The translations under genes were made by a program, and so were the position numbers. From Paraphoma chrysanthemicola (Eukaryota; Ascomycota; Dothideomycetes; Pleosporales; Phaeosphaeriaceae): 64,000 bases of DNA. Under the pieces are notes generated by a model. The model was given only the letters and a program-made list of their open reading frames with translations, did not search any database and was not told where the DNA came from. The stretch lies in NCBI GenBank assembly GCA_020744225.1, contig JAGMWG010000007.1, positions 1,488,001-1,552,000 on the forward strand, in the 5' to 3' direction. Below are positions 1 through 11,303 of the stretch, in pieces. Numbering within the stretch: position 1 is the first letter of the stretch; every line of letters begins with the position of its first letter.

Positions 1-31
1 TGAACTTGCGGTGACCGGATGATTCCGGGCT

Positions 32-745
32 TTGCTTGGTTATGGTCATGCTTTGGGCAAGACATTCAATCTCAGCTTGGAGATGGGGACTATCGTTGCA
101 AGTATCGGGCTGGCCACTGCACCTAACCCATCACTCGGCTTCTTCAACCTGAATTATCTGAACAAATATAACACGTTCGAGCACGATGCTTCGCTATCCC
201 GCGTGGATTGTTACTTCAGCGGTGATGAAGGGATTGCTAAAGTCGACAACGAGACATTCAACCGGTGGTTCTCCTATTTTGACGGCTTGACGTACATCGA
301 CATCGACATCGACATCGCCGCCAAAGCTCGGTATGCCATGGTCCATTACTCTCGCGCACACATGCCAGGATCTACATATCAAGAAGCACACCGAATCACG
401 AGCTACGCGGAGACGATCAAGTTCTTCAAAACCATGATCGATTCAACCGGCAAATGCAGGGAAGACTTTTTGAAGAATTCTCTTCGGTATGTTAGCACTC
501 ATACTCTCTGCTTGAGAAATATTTTGAGTGATACTGACTGGAGCACAGATGAGGAAAGACTTCCCTTCAACGAAGGCTGGCGTCCCCCGCCTAAGCAGAT
601 TACCGATTTCCAGATCGACGACTTCGTCTTGCGAGGGGCGCTTGCTACGCCCGAAAAGACGAGCTGGCTTGGCGAGCCGCCGCAGGATTATTTCACCACT
701 CATGACGTGCCCGCCAAATGCAGCAACAGCAGTCAACGTCGTTGA
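32..745 (+). CDS. Haem-thiolate peroxidase (chloroperoxidase/peroxygenase family), 5' part outside window
   Basis: This is the C-terminal two thirds of a chloroperoxidase/unspecific peroxygenase-type haem-thiolate enzyme, usually a secreted oxidase of aromatic or aliphatic substrates. The family hallmark EHDASLSR is present at about 176-200; its Glu is the acid-base residue and the motif helps bind Mg2+. It is followed by the FNRWFSYFDG and AAKARYAM segments and by ERLPFNEGW near the C-terminus. The Pro-Cys-Pro haem-ligand exon must lie upstream, because the frame has a stop at 20-22, so an intron or frameshift sits at the window edge. A likely 57-base intron (487-543, GTATGT donor) removes an insertion that the family lacks just before ERLPF. 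A hexanucleotide repeat at about 296-317 adds alternating Asp-Ile residues. The gene converges on KRE33. Confidence 0.8.
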   Translation: MLGYGHALGKTFNLSLEMGTIVASIGLATAPNPSLGFFNLNYLNKYNTFEHDASLSRVDCYFSGDEGIAKVDNETFNRWFSYFDGLTYIDIDIDIAAKARYAMVHYSRAHMPGSTYQEAHRITSYAETIKFFKTMIDSTGKCREDFLKNSLRYVSTHTLCLRNILSDTDWSTDEERLPFNEGWRPPPKQITDFQIDDFVLRGALATPEKTSWLGEPPQDYFTTHDVPAKCSNSSQRR

Positions 746-1053
746 ACGGACGTATACTACCTTGGAAGATTTCCTTACGGTAAGATCGTGCTATAGACCT
801 GATAGAGCTGGTTTAGATTGTCAAAGTATGGCAAGATCTCATTCACAGGATTGCTCATGTTACCAAAGGTGAGCTATGGCCACAGAGCGCAGTGCAATTG
901 TGATCTCGACTCCACAAAATAGAGCTTGGAAGATTCATGTGTCGAGCTAGAATGCAATACACACACCCGAAAACATTGAAACACCTTTTGAGGAAAAACC
1001 ACTCCATCTAACGCCGTACCAATGCAACCCGCCTTCCATCACGTTTATCTAGC
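746..1053. other. Convergent intergenic gap
   Basis: This is the 3' region between the peroxidase (plus) and KRE33 (minus). I see no gene in it. Confidence 0.6.
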
Positions 1054-4000
1054 TTATGCCTTCCTACTCTTATGCTTCTTCTTCTTGCCGCCCGACTCCT
1101 TGAACTTCTCTGCCTCTTTAAACGCCTCCTCGACAGCCTCACCGACTTTTCGCTTCTTTTCGCCCGTCTTGACTGCGACGGTGAGATTGCTTGCTGCGCC
1201 ATTCTTAGCCGCCTTGCTGACGCTGCGTTCGGCTTCTTGCCAATCGTCTGCGCCGGCGCCGATTTCGTATCTGTGAGGACACTATTAGTCGATTCTAAAT
1301 GTGGGGGAGAATGAATAGACGTACTTGTGTAGTGGAAGAGCATCGATCATGGCTCTTGCGCGCTCGCGCTCTTCTCGTAGTGCTTCGTCGCCACCTTCTT
1401 CGAGTTCTTCTTGGAGATCTTTGGCGAGAGGCTTGAAGCGCTGCGTGTCACCTTCTTCAGCATCATCATCGATGCCGTTTTCTTCGACTTCGATGGCATC
1501 GGGCATGGTCTCTTCAACCGCACTTTCAAGAATACTCCTGAAAGCTGTTGTGGCCTTGCGGACGACTTTAACGAACATGGCCATGAGCTGACTGGAATTC
1601 AGGTTGAGCTCTTTCTCAACATCTGAGAACTCCTTGTGCTGGAGTCCGATGGCGAGAAGAAGTGCGCGCTGCACGCCGCTAAGCGTTACTACGCTTTTCA
1701 GTCTCCCTGAGAAGTATAACTTGGCGATTGGTGGAAGCAAGTCGAGGATGACATGGTAGTCGAGCATATTGTTTGCATAAGAGTCCAACCTCTTCAAATC
1801 GTATGGCGAGAAGAGTGCGTCTAGTTCGGCTTTGGTGATTGGCTTGGCGACTAGATCGGCGTCTAGCTTCGCGCCTGCGGATGCAGACTCCTCTATTGAA
1901 AGTGATGTGATTGAGGAGAATGTCGAAAATTGATATGACAGCAGGGAAAGGAATCGCTTCTGGAAATCCTTGGCAAAAGCGGCTACCCAGCTGCCGTCCG
2001 ACGAAGTAGTTTCAAGCGATCTCAGCATAATGCAGGTGTGCTCACCAGTGAGATCGTTGGGTGTTTGGCGTAGGTACACCGGCACGAACGATCTTCGCTT
2101 CCAGAACTTGTGTAGCTGTTGCGTCAGACCGTACGAGACGCCAATGTAGTCGAGTTGTGGGGCTTTGATCTCAGGCAGTCGTGCAAAGAGAGGCGGCATC
2201 TCGGTTCCTTCACGGACCTTGACGTTATCTTGAAGTAGAGACGCATCTGCCAAATCATCATCGGTGACTCTTCGAATCTCCTCGACAGGTTGAGGTTCCT
2301 TCTCAGACAAGCTTGCCAGCTTCCCGTCATAAAAATCAACAAGAAGCTCAAGTGCTCGACTGCCATAGCCCATGCTCGTGTAGTCCGGATTTGTTGCAAT
2401 GCGTACAACACGAGCGCCAGATAGACTTGCAAAGTTCTCGTCTTGGAACTGTTGCGATACGATCCATGGAATGAGATCGCCACCGGCGCGCTGCCCTCGG
2501 CTGAGACTGCTTAGAACGCTTTCCCTGCTAATTTGGCCTTCTAGTGCAACCTGTATGACACAAAGCGGTTCAGGTAGCTTATTCTCCTCGGGCGGCGCCA
2601 CGAGAACGAACAGTTGATGTGCGGGCGCATCCGACATCAGCTGCAGATCGTTCGGTGTGTTCTTGTAATGACTTGCGACGTAGAGCGCCATCATTTTTTG
2701 TAGAAACTTTTCAGCGGCAGGGTTGAAAGAAAACAGGGTATCGCGATTAACGTGGAGGAGTTGGCATTCGTTGGGATGTGGGATGCCATGGGTATTCAGC
2801 CGCGACTTGGGTAATGTCGCGTCCAGGCAGAGCAAGTCGTTCATCCATCGCTCGACTGAGTCGCCTTGGGCGTATCGAATCGGCTCCGACAGAGTGATCT
2901 CACGGAGTGATCGCGCAGCCATAGCATTCTCTGCGCCATCTCTTGCTTCCTTACCCGTCGATCGATCAATGACTTTCGATGTGCCGTTAGTTTTGCCGCC
3001 TCTTGACTGGTCGCGAAGCTGCTGGATGAGTTTCAATGATAGCGATCGCCCCGTGCCTTCGTATCCATTGATCGTGGAAGCCATAAAGACCAAGTACGGG
3101 CCCATCAGCTTTCGGACAAGGGGTAGAGGGATAGCCGCTGCCTCATCAATGACGAGCAGCTCTGCCTGGCCCAAAGTATGTGCATCCTCCGGCTTGATGT
3201 ATTGGATGGTCTGTCTATGTTGTCGATGTAGGTGTATGCTTACAATGACCTTGGCCATGTCAGGATTCTGCGACTGCTGAATGTTGTAGTCCTGGTGATC
3301 CATGTATCCCAGCGCGTCGAAGCCTTTCAGTATGAATTCGAACAGAGTCTTCAAGTTCTCCGGGCTCGGCGAAGTAATGAAGACGTTGCTGTATCCGTGT
3401 GCAACCGCTGCAGCAACTGCGACACCTAGCGCTGCCGATTTTCCACGTCCACGAGCTGCCGTCAGGGTGACCGTACTCCTTAAAGTCTTCTCCGTGATCG
3501 CATCGACGAACGTGAGCAGTGCTTTTGCCTGGTCGACAGTCTTCGCAAGCTTGACCAGGTCGCCTGTCGGAGGCGTGTCTGCCAGCATCTCCTTGATCTC
3601 GGCCAGCTCCTTCGCCCTTGGTGTCTTGCCTTCCAGCTCCGGGTCTGGCGGTGGAAGTTGCTTCACGTGCTTGCCGCCAGATATTGGAAGCACATTGAGC
3701 TCATCATCGACGACCAAGCAGCTGTCGCACTTTCCCAATGACAAAATGAAGCGCTCGTTGAAGCGCGCCACGACGTCGCTATGCGCCTCGGTCCGATATC
3801 TTGAGTGAATGTCCATGGACAGCGTGTAGAGCTGCCTCAAGCTGCTCATGCCCTTGAGCAACAGAATGACTAAGCCACCACCCTCTACCGTCTCTATTGT
3901 CCGCGCGAGCAGGTTGGGTGTGAGGGCCTCGAAGTCCTGCAGAATGCACATGCCATATGTGTTACCGAGGATCTTGTCCGTCTCCTTGTAGTATACGTAT

Positions 4001-4363
4001 CGGATGTTCTGGGTCGAGACGAATAACTCGAAGGGATCCTCGGTGTCGATGTCACGAATGCCACGCTTGATCTCGCTTTTGATCTTCTTTTCGCGCTTCT
4101 TTCGGTGACTTGAGAAGCCGAGCAGCTTGTTCTTATACGCCCATAGCACCGACTTGTTCAGCTTGACGTCTACGTTGAGCAGAATGTGGTAGAGGTTGAC
4201 TATGACATCCTTCTGGCGGTCGCCAACCACGACGAAGAAGCTGCGTTTCTTCTCTTGTGCGCCATTGCGGATCAGCGCCGGTATCCGGGAGTCTCTGCAG
4301 TCACGTAAGCTTTACAATATTTGGCAGACTGTGCGCCAGCACATACATGGCCTTTTTGGGCAT
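1054..4363 (-). CDS. KRE33: RNA cytidine acetyltransferase Kre33/NAT10
   Basis: Nucleolar enzyme that makes N4-acetylcytidine in 18S rRNA and, with Tan1/THUMPD1, in tRNA; it is also needed for small-subunit assembly. Three exons (4363-4347, 4294-1325, 1270-1054) give 1,067 residues, the usual family length. Exon 1 holds only MPKKA plus two bases. The first intron (4346-4295) is GTATGT..CTGCAG and restores the conserved start leading to RIPALIRNG and FFVVVGDRQKD. The P-loop GRGKSAALG lies near residue 285, followed by DEAAAIPLP of the helicase-like module, the GNAT domain (IATNPDYTSMGYGSRALELL) and a lysine-rich nucleolar tail ending KKKKHKSRKA. The last intron (1324-1271) restores the conserved PLHKYEIG junction. 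All parts look intact. Confidence 0.95.
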
Positions 4364-5185
4364 ATTGGCGCCTCTGATTGTGATGTTGCAGCGTTGCACA
4401 GTTGAAGCTTGCGAAAGTTGCGACTGCCCGCGACTTTTTCTGCCACCGCCTTCCTAGCGTCCGTCCCGTGCGGGCCAACGCCCTCACCGCCATCCCACGC
4501 CAAACATAAAAAACCACCTGCACCGTTCCAGGTGTCTGTAGATAGTAGCCACTCGATGCCGAGCGACTGGCTCTGTTGGTTGGACACTGTACTTCACCAT
4601 GACGTTGTCGGTCTGCCACCATTCCGCATGGACACTCAATTCCGCACCTCAGCAATCAAACTTCCATCCACAAAACCACAGTCTATCGTCCTTTTTGCCG
4701 TCATGTTGATCATTCAAAACCGTCATTGCTGACAAAGATGGTTCGGACTCGCACGCGGAGAATCGACCAGCGGCAACCAAACCACAAAGATGCCGCTCTG
4801 CTGCCGATGATGGTACACTAGGCGACATAGTTTCCAAATTCAACAGGCGTGCCAAGTCACGGCCGCGGATATCTCAACCTCTACAATGTAAGCAGTGCAT
4901 CTAGTGTAGACGGTGAGTAATCGTAAGCAAACCGTGCATTGGCCTATGACGATTCTGGGCATGTTGTGAACAACTGTTCAGCTTGGCTATGGTGGTAATG
5001 CAACAGAGCTAGTGCCCGCGAGCACGCCATGAAGCCGAAGAGGAGTCAGGACCTGCATCACAGCGCCGTGTTTCGTTAGCAGCGCTCCTTTGCCAAATGA
5101 CATCAACCTCACTGCGGATGACATGACCGGCCCTAAGCTGAAGATGGGGCCGCCAGATGATCGAGCCGGGACGAGGTCGGGGAAA
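4364..5185. other. Intergenic region upstream of KRE33 and the hydrolase
   Basis: Divergent upstream region of KRE33 (minus) and the hydrolase (plus). Apart from the TATA box described separately I see no gene or repeat. Confidence 0.55.
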
Positions 5186-5191
5186 TATAAA
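5186..5191 (+). promoter_or_regulatory. TATA box of the alpha/beta hydrolase gene
   Basis: TATAAA lies in the context gggaaatataaaggcc, 111 bases before the ATG at 5302. Its position decides the start. The longer open frame begins with a GTG at 5203, only 12 bases past the TATA box and therefore probably upstream of the transcript start. Confidence 0.6.
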
Positions 5192-5301
5192 GGCCAGTAA
5201 AAGTGCCAGATACCAACCTCAAGCTGAGCACTTCTAGTCTGCAAATTCCATTCATACCACCAGTAGCAGCTATCCATCCGCACAGCAGAAAGCCTTTCAT
5301 C

Positions 5302-6177
5302 ATGTCCTTCCTCACCACTCTGACCAAATACCTCACCCTCAGCTCCGGCGAGAATGTCTTCTACCGCGAAGCTGGCCTCACCACTTCGCCCACCATCCTC
5401 CTCCTTCATGGCTTCCCGTCATCTTCCCACCAATATCGCAATCTGATCCCCATCCTCTCTTCCCACTACCGCGTCATCGCCCCCGACCTGCCGTCTTTCG
5501 GCTTCACCAGCGTCCCCGAGAACTACACCTACACCTTTGACAACATCGCCTCCACAATTGACACCTTCCTCGCTGAAATTCCTAACCCACCCCAGAAGTA
5601 CAGCATCTACATCTTCGACTACGGCGCGCCAACCGGCTTCCGCATCGCGCTCAAACACCCCGAGCGCATCCAAGCCATCATCTCCCAAAACGGCAATGCG
5701 TACGAAGACGGCCTCGGCGCTTTCTGGGACCCAGTCAAAGCCCTCTGGCAAAGCAACAACTCCGCTTCCGCACGCGACGCACTCCGTCCTTTCCTCGAGC
5801 TCGAAGGCACCAAGAGCCAATACTTTGGCGGCACAGTGAACCCCAACGCCATCTCACCAGAATCCTACTCTCTCGACCAGTACCTCCTAGACCGTCCTGG
5901 TAACAAAGATATCCAGCTCGACATCTTCTACGATTACCGCACCAACGTGGCTCAGTACCCGGCGTGGCAGGCGTGGCTGAGGCAGAGCCAGGTCCCGCTT
6001 TTGGCCGCCTGGGGCAAGAATGACCCGATTTTCATAGCTCCAGGCGCGGAGGCGTACAAGCGCGATTTACCAAAGGCTGAAGTGCATTTGTTGGATGCGG
6101 GGCATTTTGCGGTCGAGACGCATGCGGTGGAGATTGGGGCGTTGATTGTGCGGTTTTTGAAGAGAAATGGGATCTAG
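5302..6177 (+). CDS. Alpha/beta hydrolase (haloalkane dehalogenase/epoxide hydrolase-like)
   Basis: Intronless, 291 residues, with a C-rich third-codon-position style. The oxyanion motif HGFPSS is at residues 36-41. The nucleophile elbow FDYGAP carries Asp106 in place of Ser, as in haloalkane dehalogenase and epoxide hydrolase-like members. The acid is in GKNDPIF (about Asp241) and the base is the His of DAGHFAVE (about His268). The enzyme should act through a covalent ester intermediate on a small hydrophobic substrate, but the substrate cannot be read from the sequence. I chose the ATG at 5302 because it is the first ATG after the TATA box and sits in the good context TCATCATG. There is no signal peptide, so it is probably cytosolic. 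Similar proteins are common in bacteria and fungi. Confidence 0.92.
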   Translation: MSFLTTLTKYLTLSSGENVFYREAGLTTSPTILLLHGFPSSSHQYRNLIPILSSHYRVIAPDLPSFGFTSVPENYTYTFDNIASTIDTFLAEIPNPPQKYSIYIFDYGAPTGFRIALKHPERIQAIISQNGNAYEDGLGAFWDPVKALWQSNNSASARDALRPFLELEGTKSQYFGGTVNPNAISPESYSLDQYLLDRPGNKDIQLDIFYDYRTNVAQYPAWQAWLRQSQVPLLAAWGKNDPIFIAPGAEAYKRDLPKAEVHLLDAGHFAVETHAVEIGALIVRFLKRNGI

Positions 6178-6799
6178 GAGAGTACAGGATTGAATGAACA
6201 TATGTACCAACATTAGTCGTGCACTTGTGATGCAAGTAATACAGTGCATGTGACGTGACCAATCTTGTATTTCCGTCGAGAATTACTCCTGAAGAGTTTC
6301 GCACATGTTCACCATCGCAGTACAATTTGCATAAGGTCTTGAAGAACTACGGGATAGTGCAGGAGCATACCAGTAGAGTTCATTGAAGATGGTCATGAAT
6401 GTAAATTATGTTATCATATAGACTTGCTGAAGACTTCCTCGCCAGTATATCATAATGTCTAGGTCGTTAGTAAGAGCCTCGTATACAACCTCCATAATTA
6501 CTACACATGATACTACCAATGAAAGAATCTCAAAGTCGGCCCAGAGAAGTCCTACATGTCCAACTCGCCAACTGATACCTCCTCTGATTCAATACTTGGA
6601 ATCAGTTACAGCTGGGGGTCGGTGGCATTAGTGGAATTAGGGACCAGATGATGAATAAGAGCATTACACCTGAGGTAATGCACAGAATGACCGTGAGCTG
6701 ATGTTATGGTTGGAGGGAGTACCGGGTGAGTCGATGCTTAAGTGACCACCCCATTCTTCTGTGTTCAACAATGTGCGCATTATGAGATGAATGGTCTTA
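6178..6799. other. Intergenic, nothing recognised
   Basis: AT-leaning sequence after the hydrolase gene. I see no coding signal here. Confidence 0.5.
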
Positions 6800-6814
6800 T
6801 GATCCAACGGATTT

Positions 6815-7290
6815 TAGAATGCGCGACGATTTCCATGTCTGTTTTGGGGCGGCCGATTCTATAGTTTGCCTCCGATGATACCACTTGATAACAATTCGCG
6901 ATTCACAACACTTTCTATATAGAGCTGATCGATCAATATTCAAATTGAGGATAAATCTCTTCTTATCTTTACTAACTTTTTACAACAGACAAATGCAAAT
7001 TCGTTCTTTTGCCAAAGCCGAGTCGATGGGCCAGGAAGCTGTCAGAAGCCGCTGAGCCTGCTTATATTTCCTTGAACTTCTAAGCGCCGAAGTCATGTAG
7101 CTGGCTTTAGCTACAAGCGACCCTAGTTCTAAGTCTTCCATATTATCATGTATACCAGTGATGTTGTGAGCATATTTTCTAAGTCCAGACACGAAGACTG
7201 GGTCCGTCAAGTGAAGCATGGCGTCTGGCGTGTCGTGTAGGGTGCATGCGGCAAGTCATACGGCGATGATATCGTCATTGCTGTAAGCCA
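6815..7290 (-). pseudogene. Decayed relative of the neighbouring GIY-YIG-domain gene
   Basis: Read on the minus strand, this stretch resembles the middle of the intact protein encoded at 8763-10895, starting just after its GIY-YIG core. It matches in order: NDDIIAV then a stop where the intact copy has NRDDVTAVW (a Trp codon turned TGA); LHDTPDAMLHL against LDDMPDSILHV; KASYMTSAL against SASYMYAAA; LAKERICICLL against AAKGMNLQSPL; SKDKKRFILNLN against NKDRTLFIRVD; and KL-stop-NRPPQ against KANWNRLQ. At least three stops interrupt it and identity is low, so it is an old inactive copy. The GIY-YIG core and the N- and C-terminal parts were not found nearby. The alignment was made by eye. Confidence 0.6.
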
Positions 7291-8762
7291 CATTACCAGG
7301 AAGTATTATCTCGTTCTGCATAGGCATTTGCGAACGCTATCGCATATATCTACAACTCCACCACAGAAAGTGGAAGTCATACTATCTCATCCTGTTCAAG
7401 TAGTGCGAAGGCGAGCCTTGCATGTGAAGTAAACCTGTTAAACCCAGGATCTAAATTGCCAGTTGAAGTTTTGAGATCCTTCTTAAGCCGTCATTTACGA
7501 CTGTTAGCTGTCAGTAAATGGGAGTCGCGCTTTATCGCATATTGAAACGCTAATGACGAAGTAGATGATAATTGACATCAACTATTTGGTCATCGAGAGA
7601 TATATCGGGAAGACGGCTCCCGGGGTCAGTCTGTTCACGAGCAAAACAGTGGGTTCGAAAATATCAACGGATTTTTGGATAGAAAGATGCGGGCGCGTGG
7701 TGTATCGATCAGAATCATTCACTCGATGCAGACAAGCCAAGTATTGCTTCCCTGTCTGCAGCGTTCAACCTTCTAGGATGGATTCCCGTCTACTTACTCC
7801 GCATATTATCTAATGCTTGTATACATCTATAGATGTTAGTTTCTCGTAGAATCCTAGCTATCATGACTCCATTTTGCATATGCTCTTTTTATAACCTTGT
7901 AGTGGCTGCCTACGAGGACAGGATAGACAGGAAATGCATCATCTTCTCCCCTCTTCTACATGAGCACTATATTACCTAAATTAGATTTTCTAATGCTATC
8001 CTGGACAGTGCGATCAGATGTGATCAAAGAACTGTAAATGATCTATATCATCCCTCTCGCATAACAATATAGTACCCGGCAGCTAGCGAACAATAAGGAA
8101 TGCCCTTTCAAGAGCGGGATTAAGTAGTAGCAATGACAAAGACAACGCGGCTAGAATCCATTACCTTGCTCATGTTCGCAATTTGCATTTCTCTTATTAA
8201 AAGATAATGTATTGTAGTATGTAGGCACGTCATTGATATCTTGGCAGTAAGTATTGATCGTCAACACCACCGATCATCCATCGCAGCACTAGCAACATTG
8301 TATCCCTATCCCTCACCCATCAATGCCGGGTCGACGCCTAATCTCGCCTACATGAACTCATGTTCATGCAACAATAATGCATGGAAGCATTATGTTCTGG
8401 CATAACCGTAAGCATTAGCAAAAACAAGTGTAGCTTGCAGCATCTTAACATTTGGTCCTTTACATAATCTTAAAGTACCAGACATCCAAAAGTGACAATA
8501 ATATGTACCTTTGTTGACAGGAGTATTAGTTCAATCCTACTCTACCAAGCAAGGTGGGAAGGACAAGTGAAGAGATCTCTCTGTGTTGGCTACCGAGTAT
8601 CTACCTCTTTTTTTTTGATACATTCCAAGTCATCGCAAACCTTCCAGTACATCCCTCGAACTATGACTAAGTACAGAAATGCTAATGAAAGAAACTCAAA
8701 ACCTCACGACACGAGATGTCGTGCACTGACAAATTACATGCATGATGAGCGCCTACCAGATC
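7291..8762. other. Intergenic, nothing recognised
   Basis: AT-rich spacer between the decayed copy and the intact GIY-YIG gene. One short open frame (7565-7813, plus) has no coding character. Confidence 0.45.
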
Positions 8763-10895
8763 CTAGATGTCCAACTCGTCGTCCGAGACCTCCTCTTGTT
8801 CGATGCTTTGGATCAGTTGCAACTGAGGATCGACCGTATCCATGGCATCAGAAACCTGTTCGGGCATGTGAAGTAGAGGTCGATACTTGGCCTTGTAGGC
8901 GGCATCCTCCTGATTTCTGATCCTGTTGTTGGGCGTGAACGAGCATGCAGACCTGCCAAAATCGTCATAGCAGTGGATGCACACATTTGTTGAGACGCCA
9001 TCCTTCGGCTCGCAAGACATGTGGCTTTTCACGCCGGACTCGCCTTCTAGTAAGCAAGAGTCGCACCTAAGCTGGCCTCGTCTACCCTTCGGCCTGTCTT
9101 TCCACTGTATGTTGACATTCTTCAGTCCTGCATCAACCATCATCTCAATCTGTCTCGTATCGGAAATGCGAGAATAGTCGATCGTGTTGGGATATGGTGT
9201 CTGGGGCCGAAAAGAGATCTCCTGCAGGAAGTAGTCGTGGTGAGCCTGTAGGACGTTCGCTGCTCCCATGTCAAAGAATTTAGAGCGGTTTTGGGTGTAA
9301 GGGACGTCGAAAAGGTGATGAATTAGTGCCATGCACCTAAGATAATGCTCGGACTGACCGCGGGCGGCTTTTGGGACATTGTAATTGAAGTGAGTTCCGG
9401 CAGGTTGAACAAAGCGACTACGAAGAGTGCCAGTTGCGTCAATCCATTCGATGCGCAATGCCCAGCTGTCTGCGATTGGGGAGTTGACGAAGACGGGAAT
9501 CTGTGGTCCCCGCATATACGACATAGGGTGCGGTTTGCCATCGAGGCGTACTTCGAAAACAGTGGCGTATAGCGTATCCCGACTAGGCACCTCTATTCCT
9601 TTAGCGACCACGTCATCCTTTTCTGTTGACGCAGGGGCCCATTTGATGACCTTCGAACTCTCTCCCCAGTTGAAATTCATCCAAGCGATGATCTGCTGGT
9701 CCTTCGATTTCTGCAGTCGATTCCAGTTCGCCTTTCGAGGTACTGCCCTGCGGAAGTTCGCGATGCGAACCACTTCCTTGGTGGAGGTAATTGAATGGTA
9801 AGAATCCACACGAATGAATAGAGTCCGGTCTTTGTTGATTTCGAATAAGGGTGATTGCAGGTTCATTCCCTTGGCGGCGCCGAACTGAGCTGGTCTAGAG
9901 AAAGCGGCACCCGGCCATGTCGCTTTGATCTCCTGAGCTGCTGCATACATGTAGCTGGCACTTGCTATCATGCCTTCCAGCCATGGCTTCTCCGTGTCGG
10001 CTTTACTTGGAGCGATAACATCACGTCTATATGTCTCGAGGAGAGAAGTGAAAACTTGTTCCGCCACATGGAGAATGGAATCCGGCATGTCGTCTAGGAA
10101 GCAAAGGGCGACCCATACTGCGGTGACATCATCTCTGTTGTGGAGGGACCAATGTTTTGGTTCATTGCTTTTACCACGAGGGCCGGAAACTCCTGTGTAG
10201 CGCGCAGCGAAGTTCTTGCTCTTGCCAACATAAATCTGGATGTCGTGAATGTGTCCATCGATTGTGGTGTATATGCGAAGGTAAACACCAGATCGTTTAG
10301 ATTCGGCGCCGCCACCTATCGTCAGCGAGGCGCTTTGACGGATATCGTGAACGGTGAATTTCGGGTTGTTCAGGACATCCAACAGGCCGGCTTCTTCCAC
10401 TCCAAGCACAATTCGTCGCGTTATGCTATCGATGTTCTCACCATTCTGGCCAACTACACTTAGATAACCTCCGATCGTAGCGAAATTGCTGTCTTGCAAG
10501 GCCGATAAGAAAGTGTGAACCGATATCGGAAACTGCTTGTCCATGTTGACGTCCTTGCTCTTACGTGGTGCGATCTTGAAGTCGATGTCGTGACCTTGGG
10601 CTTTCCATGTGCCCCATTTTACAGGCCCGCCTTTCAGGATATTGCGCGGGACTGTGCGCTTGTCATTAAGGCCTTGGAAGCCAACACTGACGGAGACGTT
10701 GTTGAAAGCTAAGACTTTGCCTGCCATGCCTTTCTGGTACGTCCACTGACTGCTGCGGTCTCTCCACTCCTGAATGACCTCGCAAGTGTAGCCGACGCGA
10801 AGAGGACTGTCCGTGCGGGTCTGGCCGTCTCGGATGTCGGCCCAGTAATCACCATCGCTGATGTCCGGGAGTGGTCTGAATATCGAGGGAGGCAT
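8763..10895 (-). CDS. GIY-YIG-domain protein with C-terminal Cys cluster, function unknown
   Basis: Single-exon gene for 710 residues. The middle holds a GIY-YIG-type core: GVY at 203-205, then IYVGKSKNFAARY at 221-233, with Arg in the place of the usual catalytic Arg and a downstream HW. This fold is found in homing endonucleases, UvrC, SLX1 and restriction enzymes. The N-terminus (about 30-90) looks like a small beta-rich SH3/KOW-like module. Near the C-terminus (about 610-652) a Cys/His cluster (CDSC, HMSC, CIHC, final SAC) may bind zinc. The end is acidic (EQEEVSDDELDI). It has no signal peptide or membrane segment. It shares a 408-base upstream region with the divergent gene at 11304, and a decayed relative lies downstream. 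Cleavage activity is inferred from the motif only. Confidence 0.75.
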   Translation of the reverse strand: MPPSIFRPLPDISDGDYWADIRDGQTRTDSPLRVGYTCEVIQEWRDRSSQWTYQKGMAGKVLAFNNVSVSVGFQGLNDKRTVPRNILKGGPVKWGTWKAQGHDIDFKIAPRKSKDVNMDKQFPISVHTFLSALQDSNFATIGGYLSVVGQNGENIDSITRRIVLGVEEAGLLDVLNNPKFTVHDIRQSASLTIGGGAESKRSGVYLRIYTTIDGHIHDIQIYVGKSKNFAARYTGVSGPRGKSNEPKHWSLHNRDDVTAVWVALCFLDDMPDSILHVAEQVFTSLLETYRRDVIAPSKADTEKPWLEGMIASASYMYAAAQEIKATWPGAAFSRPAQFGAAKGMNLQSPLFEINKDRTLFIRVDSYHSITSTKEVVRIANFRRAVPRKANWNRLQKSKDQQIIAWMNFNWGESSKVIKWAPASTEKDDVVAKGIEVPSRDTLYATVFEVRLDGKPHPMSYMRGPQIPVFVNSPIADSWALRIEWIDATGTLRSRFVQPAGTHFNYNVPKAARGQSEHYLRCMALIHHLFDVPYTQNRSKFFDMGAANVLQAHHDYFLQEISFRPQTPYPNTIDYSRISDTRQIEMMVDAGLKNVNIQWKDRPKGRRGQLRCDSCLLEGESGVKSHMSCEPKDGVSTNVCIHCYDDFGRSACSFTPNNRIRNQEDAAYKAKYRPLLHMPEQVSDAMDTVDPQLQLIQSIEQEEVSDDELDI

Positions 10896-11303
10896 TTGCG
10901 ACCTTGTAGACTTGTCCGGCGGCCGTGCGATCGTAGGAGGGTACCAGGGAATAAGTCACCCCAGACCATGAGGGAGCGGGCTAGTCAAGGTGTGTAGGAG
11001 TTGTCGGCGGATTAGAACCAGTATAGACCTCGGGAAGATTCAGCAACATGAGAAGTAAGGGAAAGCGTTGCTTTCATATGCATGGGGGTGCCGGGCCTCT
11101 CACCGCGGCTTGCGCTCGCGTTTGCGTTTGCGTTTGCGTTTGCGCATGACGCAACCTTGAATCTGTCCGCAACCTTTGGTGAATCTGACTAGAGCCTATT
11201 TCTCCCTTCCACACTGCAAAACCTGCTCCATTCCCGACTCTCTGCCTATAACCTCCAATCTCCTTACAATTGCTCCACTCGCAGGTCAATATCCTCAACA
11301 ACG
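10896..11303. promoter_or_regulatory. Shared divergent promoter region with hexanucleotide repeat
   Basis: This 408-base region separates the start codons of two divergent genes and must hold both promoters. A GCGTTT-type hexamer is repeated about 4.5 times at 11117-11144. No clear TATA box is visible on either side. Confidence 0.5.
11117..11144. repeat. Hexanucleotide microsatellite (GCGTTT)n
   Basis: About 4.5 copies of GCGTTT in the shared promoter, flanked by GCGCTC and GCGCAT. Each unit carries CpG, so it could be a variable promoter element. Confidence 0.8.

Noticed and set aside
1008..1343. Arg-rich open frame at the KRE33 3' end
   Set aside because: The spliced KRE33 exon in another frame gives the conserved C-terminus; this is a shadow.
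5203..5301. N-terminal extension of the alpha/beta hydrolase
   Set aside because: It begins with GTG, lies right after the TATA box and reads as untranslated leader; the ATG at 5302 has better context.
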